Assembly: GCA_002837195.1 (NCBI GenBank)
Contig: KZ478063.1
Coordinates: 128,584-192,583, forward strand
Reading direction: 5' to 3'
Source: Enterobacterales bacterium CwR94
GTDB taxonomy: Bacteria; Pseudomonadota; Gammaproteobacteria; Enterobacterales; Enterobacteriaceae
Length of the DNA stretch: 64,000 nt
Position 1 is the stretch's first letter. Each line of letters begins with the position of its first letter. Shown piece after piece: positions 45,424 through 56,081 of this stretch. The notes beneath the pieces are model-generated. The model was not told where the DNA came from, did not search any database, and saw only the letters and a program-made list of their open reading frames with translations. The translations under genes were made by a program, and so were the position numbers.

Positions 45424-46557
45424 ATGGCGAAAAAAGACTATTACGAGATTTTAGGCGTTCCGAGAAGTGCGGAAGAGCGTGAAATCAAAAAGGCCTATAA
45501 ACGCCTGGCTATGAAGTACCACCCTGATCGCAATCCAGGGAATAAAGAAGCAGAAGCGCAGTTTAAAGAGGTCAAGGAAGCCTACGAGATTCTGACCGAC
45601 GCACAAAAGCGTGCGGCCTATGATCAATATGGTCATGCAGCATTCGAACAAGGCGGCATGGGCGGCGGCGGTTTCGGCGGCGGCGGCGGCGCTGATTTCG
45701 GTGATATCTTTGGCGACGTGTTCGGTGACATTTTTGGCGGCGGTCGTCGTCAACGTGCCGCGCGTGGTGCAGATCTGCGCTACAACATGGAACTGACCCT
45801 CGAAGAAGCGGTCCGTGGCGTGACCAAAGAGATCCGTATTCCGACGTTGGTTGAGTGTGAAGTCTGTGACGGCAGCGGGGCTAAAGCCGGCAGAAAGCCA
45901 CAAACGTGCGGTACCTGTCATGGTCAAGGCCAGGTGCATATGCGCCAGGGCTTCTTCACCGTGCAACAGGCGTGTCCGACCTGCCACGGTCGTGGCAGCG
46001 TGATTAAAGATCCGTGCAATGCTTGTCACGGTCACGGCCGCGTTGAGAAATCAAAAACGCTGTCGGTGAAAATTCCAGCAGGCGTTGATACCGGTGATCG
46101 TATTCGCTTAAGCGGCGAGGGCGAAGCCGGTGAACACGGTGCGCCAGCCGGTGATTTGTACGTACAAGTCAGCGTTAAAAAACACCCTATTTTTGAGCGT
46201 GAAGATAATAATCTGTACTGTGAAGTACCGATTAATTTCGCGATGGCCGCTTTGGGGGGCGAAATTGATGTGCCTACCCTCGATGGCCGTGTAAAACTCA
46301 AGGTGCCTGCTGAAACGCAAACCGGCAAGCTGTTCCGCCTGCGTGGTAAAGGCGTGAAGTCAGTGCGCGGTGGTAACCAAGGCGATTTGCTGTGCCGTGT
46401 GGTTGTGGAAACCCCGGTCAGTTTGAACGACAAGCAGAAAGCGTTGTTGCGTGAACTGGAAGAGAGTTTTGGTGGGCCGTCGGGTGAGAAAAACAGCCCG
46501 CGTTCGAAGAGCTTCTTCGATGGCGTCAAAAAATTCTTTGATGACCTGACTCGCTAA
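45424..46557 (+). CDS. dnaJ: Chaperone protein DnaJ (Hsp40)
   Basis: DnaJ delivers substrates to DnaK and stimulates its ATPase. The 377 residues include the J domain with the HPD motif in [10 protein letters not shown], and a glycine-rich linker (about 77-105). Four CxxCxGxG zinc repeats follow ([32 protein letters not shown]), then the C-terminal substrate domains. The start is ATG 45424 ([12 protein letters not shown]); the earlier in-frame GTG lies in the intergenic hairpin. A textbook terminator follows. Confidence 0.97.
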   Translation: MAKKDYYEILGVPRSAEEREIKKAYKRLAMKYHPDRNPGNKEAEAQFKEVKEAYEILTDAQKRAAYDQYGHAAFEQGGMGGGGFGGGGGADFGDIFGDVFGDIFGGGRRQRAARGADLRYNMELTLEEAVRGVTKEIRIPTLVECEVCDGSGAKAGRKPQTCGTCHGQGQVHMRQGFFTVQQACPTCHGRGSVIKDPCNACHGHGRVEKSKTLSVKIPAGVDTGDRIRLSGEGEAGEHGAPAGDLYVQVSVKKHPIFEREDNNLYCEVPINFAMAALGGEIDVPTLDGRVKLKVPAETQTGKLFRLRGKGVKSVRGGNQGDLLCRVVVETPVSLNDKQKALLRELEESFGGPSGEKNSPRSKSFFDGVKKFFDDLTR

Positions 46558-46578
46558 GTTAGCGGGTAATTGAAAAAG

Positions 46579-46605
46579 CGGAGAGGCGACTCTCCGTTTT
46601 TTTTT
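46579..46605 (+). terminator. dnaKJ terminator
   Basis: Seven-base stem CGGAGAG/CTCTCCG with loop GCGA, followed by nine T. Confidence 0.93.
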
Positions 46606-46829
46606 GCTTAATGGTCACGCAGATTATTAATTTCCCTTTTTCAAATTAAAAACGATTAAAGTGCATTAAAGCCACGCTGTATGCCTTCATCATTTCATCT
46701 TCAAATGAATACAATCCCCGCGAATTAATCAGATACACCAACGGCGTTCCCTTCCATGGTAAGAAATTACACGCAAGGTGGGTGACCTGATGGTGATAAT
46801 TATTAAATAGCGAAGATGTGATTTTAAAA

Positions 46830-47855
46830 ATGAAAAATGTTTTTCGGGGATTGGCAAGTTTAGTGGCGCTGTTGCCGTTAGTGGCCAGCGCACACGTTAA
46901 GTGGTTTGTTGATTACAATATGGAGAATGAACCCGTTTCATTGCTGCATATGTTGGAATCCACGGAGTTTCTCAGTTTATTACTGCTTTCTACGGTGGTT
47001 ATTTTCGTAACCTCTCTCTTTGATCGAAAATTAGCCTCACCCGTTGATGTTGTCGCCTGGCAGCCAAGGCTCAATCAATTAGAGCGCTATGTACCGCAAA
47101 TTATGCGCTACGGCACATCCGCGTTCTTTCTGACACTGACCGTTGGATTTCCCAATATTATTCTGACCCCTGAGCTGGTCACCGAAAACCCAGGCTTACA
47201 ATATGTGCACGGGCTTATTGCATTAACGGCATTTCATCGTCGCACCAGTATCATCGCCGGCGTCGGTATTCTGTTTCTCTACAGCTACGCCGTACAGTTA
47301 TACGGCACCTTCCATATGCTGGATTATCTGGTGTTTATTGGTACCGGTGTTTACCTGATGATGCAGACGCTGAGCCGTGAAAATGGCCGCGGGCTGACTC
47401 TGGAATTGGTGCGTTTTACGCTAGCCTATTCATTTTTGTGGGGGGCAATTGAAAAGTTTATGCACCCCGATTTGTTCCTGGCCTTACTGGAAGAACACCA
47501 TTATTTGACCATGGGACTGGATCCGGCCTTCTTCATTCGCAGTGCCGGTTTCGTCGAGTTTTGCTGTGCATGGCATATATTCAGTGGCCGCGCCGCGGGT
47601 TATGCGGGCATTGGGTTAATGGCGTTTTTTGTTCTCGGGGCCGTTATCCCTTTTGGACTGATCGACTTTATTGGCCATTTCCTGTTTATTATCCCGATGA
47701 TTGCCATCCTGTTTACACCGCGTAAGGTGCCGATGTGCCAAACTGCGCTGCGTAACACCTTGTTGTTTTTACTGGCATTGGCCCTCTATCTGTTGGTCGC
47801 CTATGCAGCCTGGTACATGCTTTACTATTATCTGCATCTGGACATCTTTCTGTAG
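46830..47855 (+). CDS. Uncharacterised polytopic membrane protein (HVKWF motif)
   Basis: I do not recognise the function. The 341 residues begin with a signal-like hydrophobic segment (GLASLVALLPLVASA) followed at once by AHVKWFVDYNM. About eight further hydrophobic helices follow, with YSFLWGAIEKFMHPDLF and a HFLFIIPMIAILF helix. A DoxX-like arrangement of helices is possible (the F.WGAxEKxxxP pattern recalls DoxX/TQO proteins) but is not certain. The motif HVKWF directly after the cleavage site suggests a conserved periplasmic histidine-lysine role. An alternative GTG start is 12 bases upstream; neither start has a good ribosome site. It lies between dnaJ and nhaA, where E. coli has mobile and hokC genes. 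Confidence 0.75.
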   Translation: MKNVFRGLASLVALLPLVASAHVKWFVDYNMENEPVSLLHMLESTEFLSLLLLSTVVIFVTSLFDRKLASPVDVVAWQPRLNQLERYVPQIMRYGTSAFFLTLTVGFPNIILTPELVTENPGLQYVHGLIALTAFHRRTSIIAGVGILFLYSYAVQLYGTFHMLDYLVFIGTGVYLMMQTLSRENGRGLTLELVRFTLAYSFLWGAIEKFMHPDLFLALLEEHHYLTMGLDPAFFIRSAGFVEFCCAWHIFSGRAAGYAGIGLMAFFVLGAVIPFGLIDFIGHFLFIIPMIAILFTPRKVPMCQTALRNTLLFLLALALYLLVAYAAWYMLYYYLHLDIFL

Positions 47856-47903
47856 CGCGGGAAACGGCCCTATCGGGCGGGGACTGGCTGCATTGAGTCT
47901 TGA

Positions 47904-47930
47904 TTATTGCTCGGAAAATTCGAGCAATAA
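47904..47930. promoter_or_regulatory. Perfect palindrome upstream of nhaA
   Basis: TTATTGCTCG and CGAGCAATAA form a perfect ten-base inverted repeat with a seven-base spacer, about 80 bases before nhaA. There is no T-run on either strand, so a protein-binding site is more likely than a terminator. NhaR is one candidate binder. Confidence 0.45.
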
Positions 47931-48008
47931 AAGCGTAATAAGCTACTTTTAACGAAAGGTCGAGATCGCTACACTGCACAGCCAAAAGACCCCTGCTCAG
48001 GAGGAGAT

Positions 48009-49187
48009 GTGAGTAAAGCACGTAAGCTACAGAACATACTGAAAAGTTTTATTGAGAGCGACGCCAGCACCGGGATTGTCCTGATTCTTGCCGCCGTCGC
48101 CGCAATGATATTAGCCAACAGCGCTGAAACGGCGCAGGCTTACCAATCTTTTCTCGCCGAGCCGGTTCAGATTCGCTTTGGTGCGTTGGATATCAGTAAG
48201 AACTTGCTGTTGTGGATCAACGACGCCTTGATGGCGCTGTTCTTCCTGCTGATTGGTTTGGAAGTGAAGCGTGAATTGGTCGCTGGCGAACTGGCTACTC
48301 GCGATAAAGCTATTTTCCCGGTGATTGCGGCGATTGGCGGCATGGTGGCGCCGGGGCTGATTTTCTTCATGCTCAACCACGGCGATGAAGTGGCTCGCAA
48401 CGGCTGGGCTATCCCGACCGCCACGGATATTGCGTTTGCGCTGGGTGTATTGGCATTGCTGGGGAGCCGGGTGCCGACAGCGTTAAAAGTCTTCCTGATG
48501 GCGTTGGCCATTATCGATGACCTTGGGGCGATTGTGATTATCGCGCTGTTTTATACCAGTGAGTTGTCGGTGGTGTCATTGGGCGTTGCGGCCGCGGCGA
48601 TTGTCGCCCTTGCGGTGCTTAACCTCTGCAACGTGCGCAATATTGCCATCTACATGTTGGTGGGGGTTGTGCTGTGGACGGCCGTGCTGAAATCGGGTGT
48701 CCATGCCACGCTCGCGGGCGTGATTGTGGGTTTCTTTGTCCCGCTGGAAGAGAAAAACGGCCATTCACCCGCAGAGCATCTGGCGCACGGTTTAATGCCG
48801 TGGGTGAACTGGATGATCCTGCCGCTGTTCGCGTTTGCTAACGCCGGTATTTCGCTGGCGGGCATCACCTTTATGGATACATTCTCGCCTGAACCCCTGG
48901 GGATCATTCTCGGATTGCTCATCGGAAAACCTTTAGGTATTACGCTGTTCTGCTGGTTAGCCGTGAAATTTGGCCTGGCAAAACTCCCGGAAGGAACGCG
49001 CATGCGGGACATTGCTGCTATCGGGGTCTTGTGCGGGATTGGTTTCACCATGTCGATCTTCATTAGCTCGCTGGCCTTTGATAGCGCGCATGAGCAACTG
49101 GTCACCTTCTCGAAACTGGGTATTTTAACGGGTTCCCTGCTGTCGGCGGTGATTGGTTACACCTTGCTGCGTATTAAACTCAGATAG
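48009..49187 (+). CDS. nhaA: Na+/H+ antiporter NhaA
   Basis: NhaA expels sodium in exchange for two protons, for salt and alkaline tolerance. The 392-residue, twelve-helix protein has the ion-binding aspartate pair in [17 protein letters not shown] (about residues 170-171). Other conserved segments are [23 protein letters not shown] and [13 protein letters not shown]-like stretches. The start is GTG 48009 with AGGAGG four bases upstream, giving [11 protein letters not shown]. nhaR follows after 33 bases that hold a hairpin. Confidence 0.96.
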   Translation: MSKARKLQNILKSFIESDASTGIVLILAAVAAMILANSAETAQAYQSFLAEPVQIRFGALDISKNLLLWINDALMALFFLLIGLEVKRELVAGELATRDKAIFPVIAAIGGMVAPGLIFFMLNHGDEVARNGWAIPTATDIAFALGVLALLGSRVPTALKVFLMALAIIDDLGAIVIIALFYTSELSVVSLGVAAAAIVALAVLNLCNVRNIAIYMLVGVVLWTAVLKSGVHATLAGVIVGFFVPLEEKNGHSPAEHLAHGLMPWVNWMILPLFAFANAGISLAGITFMDTFSPEPLGIILGLLIGKPLGITLFCWLAVKFGLAKLPEGTRMRDIAAIGVLCGIGFTMSIFISSLAFDSAHEQLVTFSKLGILTGSLLSAVIGYTLLRIKLR

Positions 49188-49192
49188 GATGG

Positions 49193-49213
49193 CAGGGGCG
49201 TTTAGCGCCCCTG
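49193..49213 (+). terminator. Hairpin between nhaA and nhaR
   Basis: Eight-base stem CAGGGGCG/CGCCCCTG with loop TTTAG, ending seven bases before the nhaR start. No T-run, so it is probably an attenuating or stabilising hairpin. Confidence 0.55.
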
Positions 49214-49220
49214 ACAACGC

Positions 49221-50117
49221 ATGCCTCAGCTTAACTACAACCATCTCTACTACTTCTGGCAAGTCTGCAAAAGCGGCTCGGTGGTGAACGCTGCGCAGGT
49301 GCTGTGTCTGACGCCGCAAACCGTGACGGGGCAAATAAAAGCTCTGGAAGAGCGGTTGGGCGGGCCGTTGTTCAAGCGGCAGGGACGTGGTCTGATGCCC
49401 AGTGAACTGGGACAGATGGTGTTTCGCTATGCGGATCGCATGTTCACGCTCAGTCAGGAGATGCTGGACATCGTCAACTACCGCAAAGAATCCAGTTTGT
49501 TGTTTGAGGTTGGCGTAGCGGATGCCTTGTCGAAACGTTTGGTGAGCAAAGTGCTGGAAACGGCGGTGGTAGCGGAAGAAAAGCTGCATCTGCGCTGCTA
49601 TGAATCGACCCATGAAATGCTCCTTGAGCAACTGAGTCAGCACAAGCTGGATATGATCCTGTCAGATTGTTCTATTGATTCCACGCAGCAAGAAGGGCTG
49701 TTTTCAGTGAAATTGGGGGAGTGTGGCGTCAGTTTCTGGTGCCGACAGCCGGTGCCCGATGCCGACTTCCCGCAGTGTCTTGAGCAGCGGCGCCTGTTGA
49801 TTCCTGGCCGCCGTACTCTTCTCGGGCGTAAACTGCTGAACTGGTTTATGAGCCAAAATCTTCAGATTGAGATATTTGGCGAATTTGATGATGCCGCCCT
49901 GATGAAAGCCTTTGGCATGAATCACAATGCTATTTTTGTCACGCCCTCACTGTATGCCGATGAAATCTGGGCCGGGGATAATATTATAGAAGTGGGGAGG
50001 CTGGATTCGGTGGTGGAGGAGTATCACGTTATTTTTGCTGAGCGGATGATCCAACACCCTGCGGTACAACGTATTTGCCACACCGATTTCTCTTCTCTGT
50101 TTATTCCTGTTGCCTGA
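49221..50117 (+). CDS. nhaR: Transcriptional activator NhaR
   Basis: NhaR is the LysR-type activator of nhaA that responds to sodium, and in E. coli also of the pga biofilm operon. The 298 residues carry the helix-turn-helix [20 protein letters not shown] at the N-terminus and match E. coli NhaR in the effector domain ([24 protein letters not shown], given by its key residues). It is the second gene after nhaA. Confidence 0.94.
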   Translation: MPQLNYNHLYYFWQVCKSGSVVNAAQVLCLTPQTVTGQIKALEERLGGPLFKRQGRGLMPSELGQMVFRYADRMFTLSQEMLDIVNYRKESSLLFEVGVADALSKRLVSKVLETAVVAEEKLHLRCYESTHEMLLEQLSQHKLDMILSDCSIDSTQQEGLFSVKLGECGVSFWCRQPVPDADFPQCLEQRRLLIPGRRTLLGRKLLNWFMSQNLQIEIFGEFDDAALMKAFGMNHNAIFVTPSLYADEIWAGDNIIEVGRLDSVVEEYHVIFAERMIQHPAVQRICHTDFSSLFIPVA

Positions 50118-50325
50118 TAAAAGCAGAGTCACCTGTTTTAAATTAATGATTGGCTCTGATTGCTTGCTAATCATTATCTCGCTGATATTTTCCTGCTCTA
50201 CAAATAACACTGGCATTAATCTCATTTTAATTTCAGCCATTTACCCCCGTCATTTGCTGCCCTAGTCTGGAGCCTGGCAAGGTAGACAAAATACAATAAT
50301 TACAAGCAGCCCATTCGGGGGTAAC

Positions 50326-51654
50326 GTGTTAAAAGCTAAAGTAAAATCGGCCTGGTATCAGGACGAGGGTTTTCTGTTGCCGTTATTACGGCGCTGGAAA
50401 CTTTCACCGCTCAGTCACTATCAACGCTTATTTATGCTGGTCAGTCTGATTAATCTCGCCGGGGTTGGGTATGGACTCTATGTGGGAGAGTGGTGGCATC
50501 GCCACGCGATTAACTTGCAAAGCCTGGCGCATATGGCGCTGGCAAATTTACTGGTAACGGTACTGATTCGTCAGCAGTATATTATCAACGCGCTGTTTAA
50601 GCTGATTTGGCGGACGCCGCTGCATTGGCCACTGGGCGTGCGGCGTCATCTGGCAAAAGTGTATCACTTTGGCGGTTTACACTCGGGTTGCGCAACGTTT
50701 GCCACCCTGTGGATGATCGCTTTTGCGGGGAGTGTGGTTTGGCACCATACCCATCATCTGCCCGGCGTTTCGGCACTGCTCGTCGCACTTAACCTCAGTC
50801 TGGCGCTGCTCCTCGCCTTAGTGTGTGTGATGGCGCTGCCGCAGGTGAGGGCGAAATACCATAATCAGTTTGAACACACGCACCGCTACGTGGGATGGGC
50901 TGCACTGCTGCTGTCATGGGCACAGGTTATCTGCTTCGTCCACGTGAACCACACGGCGTTATTATCCGCCCCCGCGTTTTGGGGATTAGTGCTGATAACG
51001 GGGAGCGTCATAATGCCGTGGCTGCACCTCAAACGGGTGCCGGTCTCGGTTACGCGGCCTTCTGAACACGCGGTATTCCTGGAATTTCATTTGCCCCGCG
51101 CTCCCTTTGTCGGATCGTCATTTGCCATCAGTCGCCAGCCGTTAGGGGAATGGCATGCATTTGCCAATCTGCCGCTGCTCGCCGCAACGGGCTGTCGTAT
51201 GTTGATTTCACGCGCCGGTGACTGGACGGGCGAATTTATTGATAATCCTCCCACACACGTCTGGTTTAAAGGTATTCCCACACCGGGAGTGGGCAGCGTG
51301 AATAAGTTGTTTCACTCCGTGGTATTTGTGGCCACCGGCAGTGGAATTGGGCCTTTACTGCCTCATTTGGTGGGGAATGCGCGACCGTGTCGATTGATTT
51401 GGTCAACGCGCAATCCGCGTATGACCTACGGCGAGGCTTTTGTGGATGAGTTATTGCGTATAGTGCCTGATGTGGTGATTTGGGATACCGACGCGCATGG
51501 CAAACCGGATTTACTGGCACTCACGTGGCAGGAAGCTGAGCGTATTCAGGCGGAAGCGGTGGTGTGTATTGCTAACCGTTCGCTGACAGATTATGTCGTC
51601 GAGGGGTGTGAAGCGCGAGGCAGGCCAGCTTATGGTGCTATTTGGGATTCGTAA
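50326..51654 (+). CDS. Membrane flavoprotein related to ferric reductases (TmpA-like)
   Basis: This 442-residue protein has a membrane half of about six helices (to about residue 240) with histidine-rich loops (GGLHSGCATFATLWM, WHHTHHLPG and FEHTHRYVGW). A C-terminal cytosolic ferredoxin-reductase-like half carries the nucleotide motif VVFVATGSGIGPLLPHL and WSTRNPRMTYGEAF. The layout recalls the ferric reductase/NADPH oxidase superfamily and the TmpA membrane flavoprotein family of fungi, which has bacterial members often next to adenylate-forming enzymes. No such partner is adjacent here. The start is GTG 50326 after a GGGGG site. The substrate is unknown. It sits between nhaR and rpsT, a position not filled in this way in E. 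coli. Confidence 0.72.
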   Translation: MLKAKVKSAWYQDEGFLLPLLRRWKLSPLSHYQRLFMLVSLINLAGVGYGLYVGEWWHRHAINLQSLAHMALANLLVTVLIRQQYIINALFKLIWRTPLHWPLGVRRHLAKVYHFGGLHSGCATFATLWMIAFAGSVVWHHTHHLPGVSALLVALNLSLALLLALVCVMALPQVRAKYHNQFEHTHRYVGWAALLLSWAQVICFVHVNHTALLSAPAFWGLVLITGSVIMPWLHLKRVPVSVTRPSEHAVFLEFHLPRAPFVGSSFAISRQPLGEWHAFANLPLLAATGCRMLISRAGDWTGEFIDNPPTHVWFKGIPTPGVGSVNKLFHSVVFVATGSGIGPLLPHLVGNARPCRLIWSTRNPRMTYGEAFVDELLRIVPDVVIWDTDAHGKPDLLALTWQEAERIQAEAVVCIANRSLTDYVVEGCEARGRPAYGAIWDS

Positions 51655-51660
51655 GATATA

Positions 51661-51688
51661 AAAAAACCGGCTAAGCGCCGGCTTTTTT
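51661..51688. terminator. Bidirectional terminator between the flavoprotein gene and rpsT
   Basis: Five-base GC stem CCGGC/GCCGG with loop TAAGC, with A/T runs on both sides that give T-runs on either strand. Confidence 0.85.
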
Positions 51689-51714
51689 CTTACAAAGCGA
51701 ACAACAAAGGGCGA

Positions 51715-51978
51715 TTAAGCCAGTTTGTTGATCTGCGCAACCAGGTTTGACTTATGGCGCGCTGCTTTGTTTTTGTGGATCAGACCTTTAGCAGCCTGAC
51801 GATCCACGATTGGTTGCATTTCATTTAATGCGTTCTGTGCAGCGGTTTTGTCGCCAGCTGCGATAGCCGCGTATACTTTCTTGATGAAAGTACGCACCAT
51901 TGAACGACGGCTTGCGTTATGCTTGCGACGTTTTTCTGATGTTACGGCGCGTTTCTTAGCTGATTTGATATTAGCCAA
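51715..51978 (-). CDS. rpsT: 30S ribosomal protein S20
   Basis: S20 is a small basic primary-binding protein of the 30S subunit, here 87 residues ([19 protein letters not shown] at the start and [16 protein letters not shown] near the end). The start codon is TTG 51978 behind GGGAG. The same rare UUG start is known for E. coli rpsT, where it contributes to autoregulation. It is divergent from ribF. Confidence 0.97.
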   Translation of the reverse strand: MANIKSAKKRAVTSEKRRKHNASRRSMVRTFIKKVYAAIAAGDKTAAQNALNEMQPIVDRQAAKGLIHKNKAARHKSNLVAQINKLA

Positions 51979-52295
51979 GGTCCAACTCCCAAATGTGTTC
52001 TATGAGGACAAATCAAAGGCCGAGGACTATGCCCTTTCAACCTTCTTTTGTCAACGGATTTGTGCAAATAAGCGCCGCTTAAACCACAACGCTTGATTAC
52101 GTATTTGATGGCGCAAGATTCTACCAGCATCATCTCAGCGAATACAGCTTTTCCCGGTAAATTTTCACTGTTTCGCCCCAAGTCACCGTGGCAGTAAGAG
52201 AATTTCTGTTTGAACGCCACAAAGGCACAATCGCGGGTTAACCTGAACCGCTGTACAAGGTATAATCCGCCGATTTCCATAAATTTGAGCCAGTC
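51979..52295. other. Intergenic region between rpsT and ribF
   Basis: No gene was found in these 317 bases. They hold the divergent promoters of rpsT and of the ribF-ileS cluster. No counterpart of E. coli yaaY was recognised. Confidence 0.55.
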
Positions 52296-53234
52296 ATGAA
52301 GTTGATACGCGGCATACACAATCTGAGAACGCAGCATCGTGGCTGCGTGTTGACTATTGGTAATTTTGATGGCGTACACCGTGGTCATCAGGCGCTGTTA
52401 GCCCAACTTCGCGAAGAGGGGCGCGCGCGCGGACTGCCAGTGACGGTGATGATTTTTGAGCCGCAACCGCTGGAATTATTTGCCGCTGAAGGCGCGCCAG
52501 CGCGTTTGACGCGTCTGCGTGAAAAGCTACATTTCCTGGCACAGGCGGGCGTTGACCGCGTGCTGTGTGTTCGCTTTGATCGCCGTTTCTCCGCACTGAC
52601 GGCGCAGGCGTTTATCCGCGAATTGCTGGTAGATAAACTCGGCGTGGCCTTTCTGGTGGTGGGGGATGATTTCCGCTTTGGCGTTGAGCGCCAGGGCGAT
52701 TTCCAGCTTCTGCAAAAAGCCGGAGTGGAACACGGTTTTGACGTTGTCAGCACTGAAACCTTCTGTAATGAAGGCCAACGCATTAGCAGTACAGCGGTGC
52801 GCCAGGCCTTAGCGGAAGACAATCTACAGCAGGCGGCAACGCTGCTTGGGCGTCCCTTTAGTTTGTCGGGACGTGTGGTGCATGGTGACGCATTAGGCCG
52901 CACCATCGGCTTTCCCACCGCCAACCTGCCGCTACGCCGCTGTACCGTGCCGGTAAAAGGCGTGTATGCGGTTGAAGTCCATGGATTAGGCGAAACACCG
53001 TTACCGGGCGTCGCGAATATCGGCACCCGGCCAACGGTATCTGGCATTCGCCAGCAGTGTGAAGTGCATTTGCTGGACGTTGCAATGGACCTGTATGGCC
53101 GCCATATAGAAGTCGTACTGTGTCATAAAATTCGAAGTGAACAGCGCTTTCCCTCGTTGGATGCGCTGACCACGCAAATAGCTAAAGATGTGGTGACCGC
53201 CCGGGCATTTTTCGGGCTAAAAGCACCGGTTTAA
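52296..53234 (+). CDS. ribF: Bifunctional riboflavin kinase / FAD synthetase RibF
   Basis: RibF makes FMN and FAD from riboflavin. The 312 residues begin with the nucleotidyltransferase domain (LTIGNFDGVHRGHQALL, and VVGDDFRFGVERQGD). The flavokinase domain follows (GDALGRTIGFPTANL at about residue 197). ISSTAVRQAL is also conserved. It heads the ribF-ileS-lspA-fkpB-ispH cluster. Confidence 0.97.
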   Translation: MKLIRGIHNLRTQHRGCVLTIGNFDGVHRGHQALLAQLREEGRARGLPVTVMIFEPQPLELFAAEGAPARLTRLREKLHFLAQAGVDRVLCVRFDRRFSALTAQAFIRELLVDKLGVAFLVVGDDFRFGVERQGDFQLLQKAGVEHGFDVVSTETFCNEGQRISSTAVRQALAEDNLQQAATLLGRPFSLSGRVVHGDALGRTIGFPTANLPLRRCTVPVKGVYAVEVHGLGETPLPGVANIGTRPTVSGIRQQCEVHLLDVAMDLYGRHIEVVLCHKIRSEQRFPSLDALTTQIAKDVVTARAFFGLKAPV

Positions 53235-53261
53235 GAACCGAAATACGGAATCGAGAATCTG

Positions 53262-56081
53262 ATGAGTGACTATAAATCTACCCTGAATTTGCCGGAAACG
53301 GGGTTCCCTATGCGTGGCGATCTGGCCAAGCGTGAGCCGGGAATGCTGCAACGTTGGTATGATGACAACCTGTACGGCATCATCCGCGAAGCCAAAAAAG
53401 GGAAAAAAACCTTTATTTTGCACGATGGCCCTCCGTACGCGAATGGCAGCATTCATATTGGTCACTCTGTAAACAAGATTCTCAAAGACATTATCGTTAA
53501 GTCGAAAGGCATGGCGGGTTACGACTCACCTTATGTGCCGGGCTGGGACTGTCATGGTCTGCCGATTGAGCACAAAGTTGAACAGATGATCGGTAAGCCG
53601 GGCGAGAAAGTCAGCGCGGCAGAATTCCGTGAGGCCTGCCGTAAATATGCAGCCGAGCAGGTGGAAGGGCAAAAAGCCGACTTTATCCGTCTGGGCGTAT
53701 TAGGTGACTGGGATCGCCCGTACCTGACGATGAACTTCCAAACCGAAGCCAACATCATCCGTGCGCTGGGTAAAATCATTGGTAATGGTCACCTGCACAA
53801 AGGCGCGAAGCCGGTGCATTGGTGCCTGGATTGCCGTTCAGCGCTGGCCGAGGCTGAAGTGGAGTATTACGACAAAACATCGCCTTCTATCGATGTGATG
53901 TTTAACGCCCTTGACGCTGATGCGGTACGTGCGAAATTTGGTGTTGCACAGTCCACTGGGCCGATTTCTCTGGTTATCTGGACCACCACACCCTGGACGA
54001 TGCCCGCTAACCGTGCCATCTCGTTACACCCTGAATTTGAATATCAGCTGGTGCAGATCGAAGGCCGTGCGCTGATTTTGGCGAAAGAAATGGTTGCGGG
54101 CGTGATGAAGCGCGCGGGCATCGCCGAGTGGACTGTCCTGGGTGAGTGCACAGGCGCGGCGCTGGAACTGCAACTGTTTCAGCATCCGTTCCTTGAGGCG
54201 ATTCAATCCAAAGTGGTGCTTGGCGAACACGTTACGCTGGAAGCGGGTACCGGTGCGGTGCATACCGCACCAGGCCACGGCCCAGACGACTATGTTATCG
54301 GCCAGAAGTACGGCATTGAAACCGCAAATCCGGTAGGGCCGGACGGCGCTTACCTGCCGGGCACCTATCCTACGCTGGATGGCATCAACGTCTTTAAAGC
54401 CAACGATATGATCGTTGACTTGCTGCGTGAAAAAGGCGCCTTGCTGCACGTTGAAAAACTGCACCACAGCTACCCACACTGCTGGCGTCACAAAACGCCG
54501 ATCATCTTCCGTGCTACGCCGCAGTGGTTTATCAGCATGGATCAGAAAGGCTTGCGTGCGCAGTCGCTGAAAGAGATCAAAGGCGTGCAGTGGATCCCTG
54601 ACTGGGGCCAGGCGCGCATTGAATCCATGGTGGCGAACCGCCCTGACTGGTGTATTTCTCGTCAGCGTACCTGGGGCGTGCCGATGGCGCTGTTTGTGCA
54701 CAAAGACACGGAGCAACTGCACTCCGATAGCCTGGCGCTGATGGAGAAGGTGGCGCAACGCGTTGAGCAAGACGGTATTCAGGCGTGGTGGGATCTCGAT
54801 CCGCGCGATCTGATGGGCGACGACGCAGACAACTACGTGAAAGTGCCGGATACGCTGGATGTGTGGTTTGACTCCGGCTCAACCAGCTATGCCGTAGTGG
54901 ATGCGCGTCCTGAATTCGGTGGCCATGCGCCTGACATGTATCTGGAAGGATCGGATCAGCACCGCGGCTGGTTTATGTCATCGTTGATGATCGGTACGGC
55001 CATGAAAGGCAAAGCACCGTATCGTCAGGTCTTGACTCACGGTTTCACCGTCGACGGCCAGGGGCGGAAAATGTCCAAGTCGCTGGGCAACACGGTGAGC
55101 CCGCAAGATGTCATGAACAAGCTCGGCGCAGACATTCTGCGTTTGTGGGTGGCATCGACCGACTATTCCGGTGAAATCGCCGTTTCAGATGAGATCCTGA
55201 AACGTTCAGCCGACACCTATCGCCGCGTGCGTAACACCGCCCGTTTCCTGCTGGCTAACCTGGCAGGCTTCAATCCAGAGACCGACATTGTCGCTCCTGA
55301 GGAGATGGTCGTGGTGGATCGCTGGGCCGTGGGACGTGCTCTGGCGGCGCAGAATGACATCGTGCAGTCCTATGAAAACTATGACTTCCATGAAGTGGTT
55401 CAACGCCTGATGCAGTTCTGTTCGGTGGAAATGGGCTCGTTCTACCTCGACATCATTAAAGACCGTCAGTACACCGCGAAGAGCGATGGCATTGCGCGTC
55501 GTAGCTGCCAGACGGCGCTGTGGTATATCGCCGAAGCACTGGTACGCTGGATGGCGCCAATCATGTCGTTCACCGCTGACGAAATTTGGAATGAGCTGCC
55601 GGGCAAACGCACGCAGTATGTCTTCACCGAAGAGTGGTTTGATGGCCTGTTTGGCCTGGCCGAGGGGGAAGCCATGAACGATGCTTACTGGGCCGAACTG
55701 CTGAAAGTGCGCGGTGAAGTCAACAAAGTGATCGAGCAGGCGCGTGCAGATAAGCGTATTGGTGGGGCGTTAGAAGCCAGCGTGACGCTGTATGCCGATG
55801 AGGCTTTATCTACCAAATTGGCGCAATTAGGTGATGAACTGCGTTTTGTTCTGCTGACGTCTGGCGCACGTGTCGCCGATTTGGCACAGGCACCTGCAGA
55901 CGCGCAGCAAAGCGAATTGCTGAAAGGTCTGAAAGTGGCGCTGAATAAAGCAGAGGGCGAGAAATGTCCACGCTGCTGGCATTACACTACTGATGTAGGC
56001 CACAACGCTGAGCATGCTGAGTTGTGCGGACGCTGCGTGACCAACGTAGCCGGTGCTGGCGAAGAGCGTAAGTTTGCCTAA
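53262..56081 (+). CDS. ileS: Isoleucyl-tRNA synthetase
   Basis: This class I synthetase has 939 residues. The HIGH-type motif is in [12 protein letters not shown] (about residues 56-67) and the KMSKS loop in [10 protein letters not shown] (about 602-609). The editing domain lies between, with the WTTTPWT segment. The C-terminal zinc site [12 protein letters not shown] is intact. The stop shares one base with the lspA start (TAATG), so they are coupled. Confidence 0.98.
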   Translation: MSDYKSTLNLPETGFPMRGDLAKREPGMLQRWYDDNLYGIIREAKKGKKTFILHDGPPYANGSIHIGHSVNKILKDIIVKSKGMAGYDSPYVPGWDCHGLPIEHKVEQMIGKPGEKVSAAEFREACRKYAAEQVEGQKADFIRLGVLGDWDRPYLTMNFQTEANIIRALGKIIGNGHLHKGAKPVHWCLDCRSALAEAEVEYYDKTSPSIDVMFNALDADAVRAKFGVAQSTGPISLVIWTTTPWTMPANRAISLHPEFEYQLVQIEGRALILAKEMVAGVMKRAGIAEWTVLGECTGAALELQLFQHPFLEAIQSKVVLGEHVTLEAGTGAVHTAPGHGPDDYVIGQKYGIETANPVGPDGAYLPGTYPTLDGINVFKANDMIVDLLREKGALLHVEKLHHSYPHCWRHKTPIIFRATPQWFISMDQKGLRAQSLKEIKGVQWIPDWGQARIESMVANRPDWCISRQRTWGVPMALFVHKDTEQLHSDSLALMEKVAQRVEQDGIQAWWDLDPRDLMGDDADNYVKVPDTLDVWFDSGSTSYAVVDARPEFGGHAPDMYLEGSDQHRGWFMSSLMIGTAMKGKAPYRQVLTHGFTVDGQGRKMSKSLGNTVSPQDVMNKLGADILRLWVASTDYSGEIAVSDEILKRSADTYRRVRNTARFLLANLAGFNPETDIVAPEEMVVVDRWAVGRALAAQNDIVQSYENYDFHEVVQRLMQFCSVEMGSFYLDIIKDRQYTAKSDGIARRSCQTALWYIAEALVRWMAPIMSFTADEIWNELPGKRTQYVFTEEWFDGLFGLAEGEAMNDAYWAELLKVRGEVNKVIEQARADKRIGGALEASVTLYADEALSTKLAQLGDELRFVLLTSGARVADLAQAPADAQQSELLKGLKVALNKAEGEKCPRCWHYTTDVGHNAEHAELCGRCVTNVAGAGEERKFA

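Noticed and set aside
50145-50177. Inverted repeat TAATGATT-N17-AATCATTA after nhaR
   Set aside because: Only eight AT-rich bases with a long spacer and no T-run, so chance is likely.
54024-54770. A 248-codon open frame antisense to ileS
   Set aside because: It lies fully within a highly conserved gene and has no recognisable domain.
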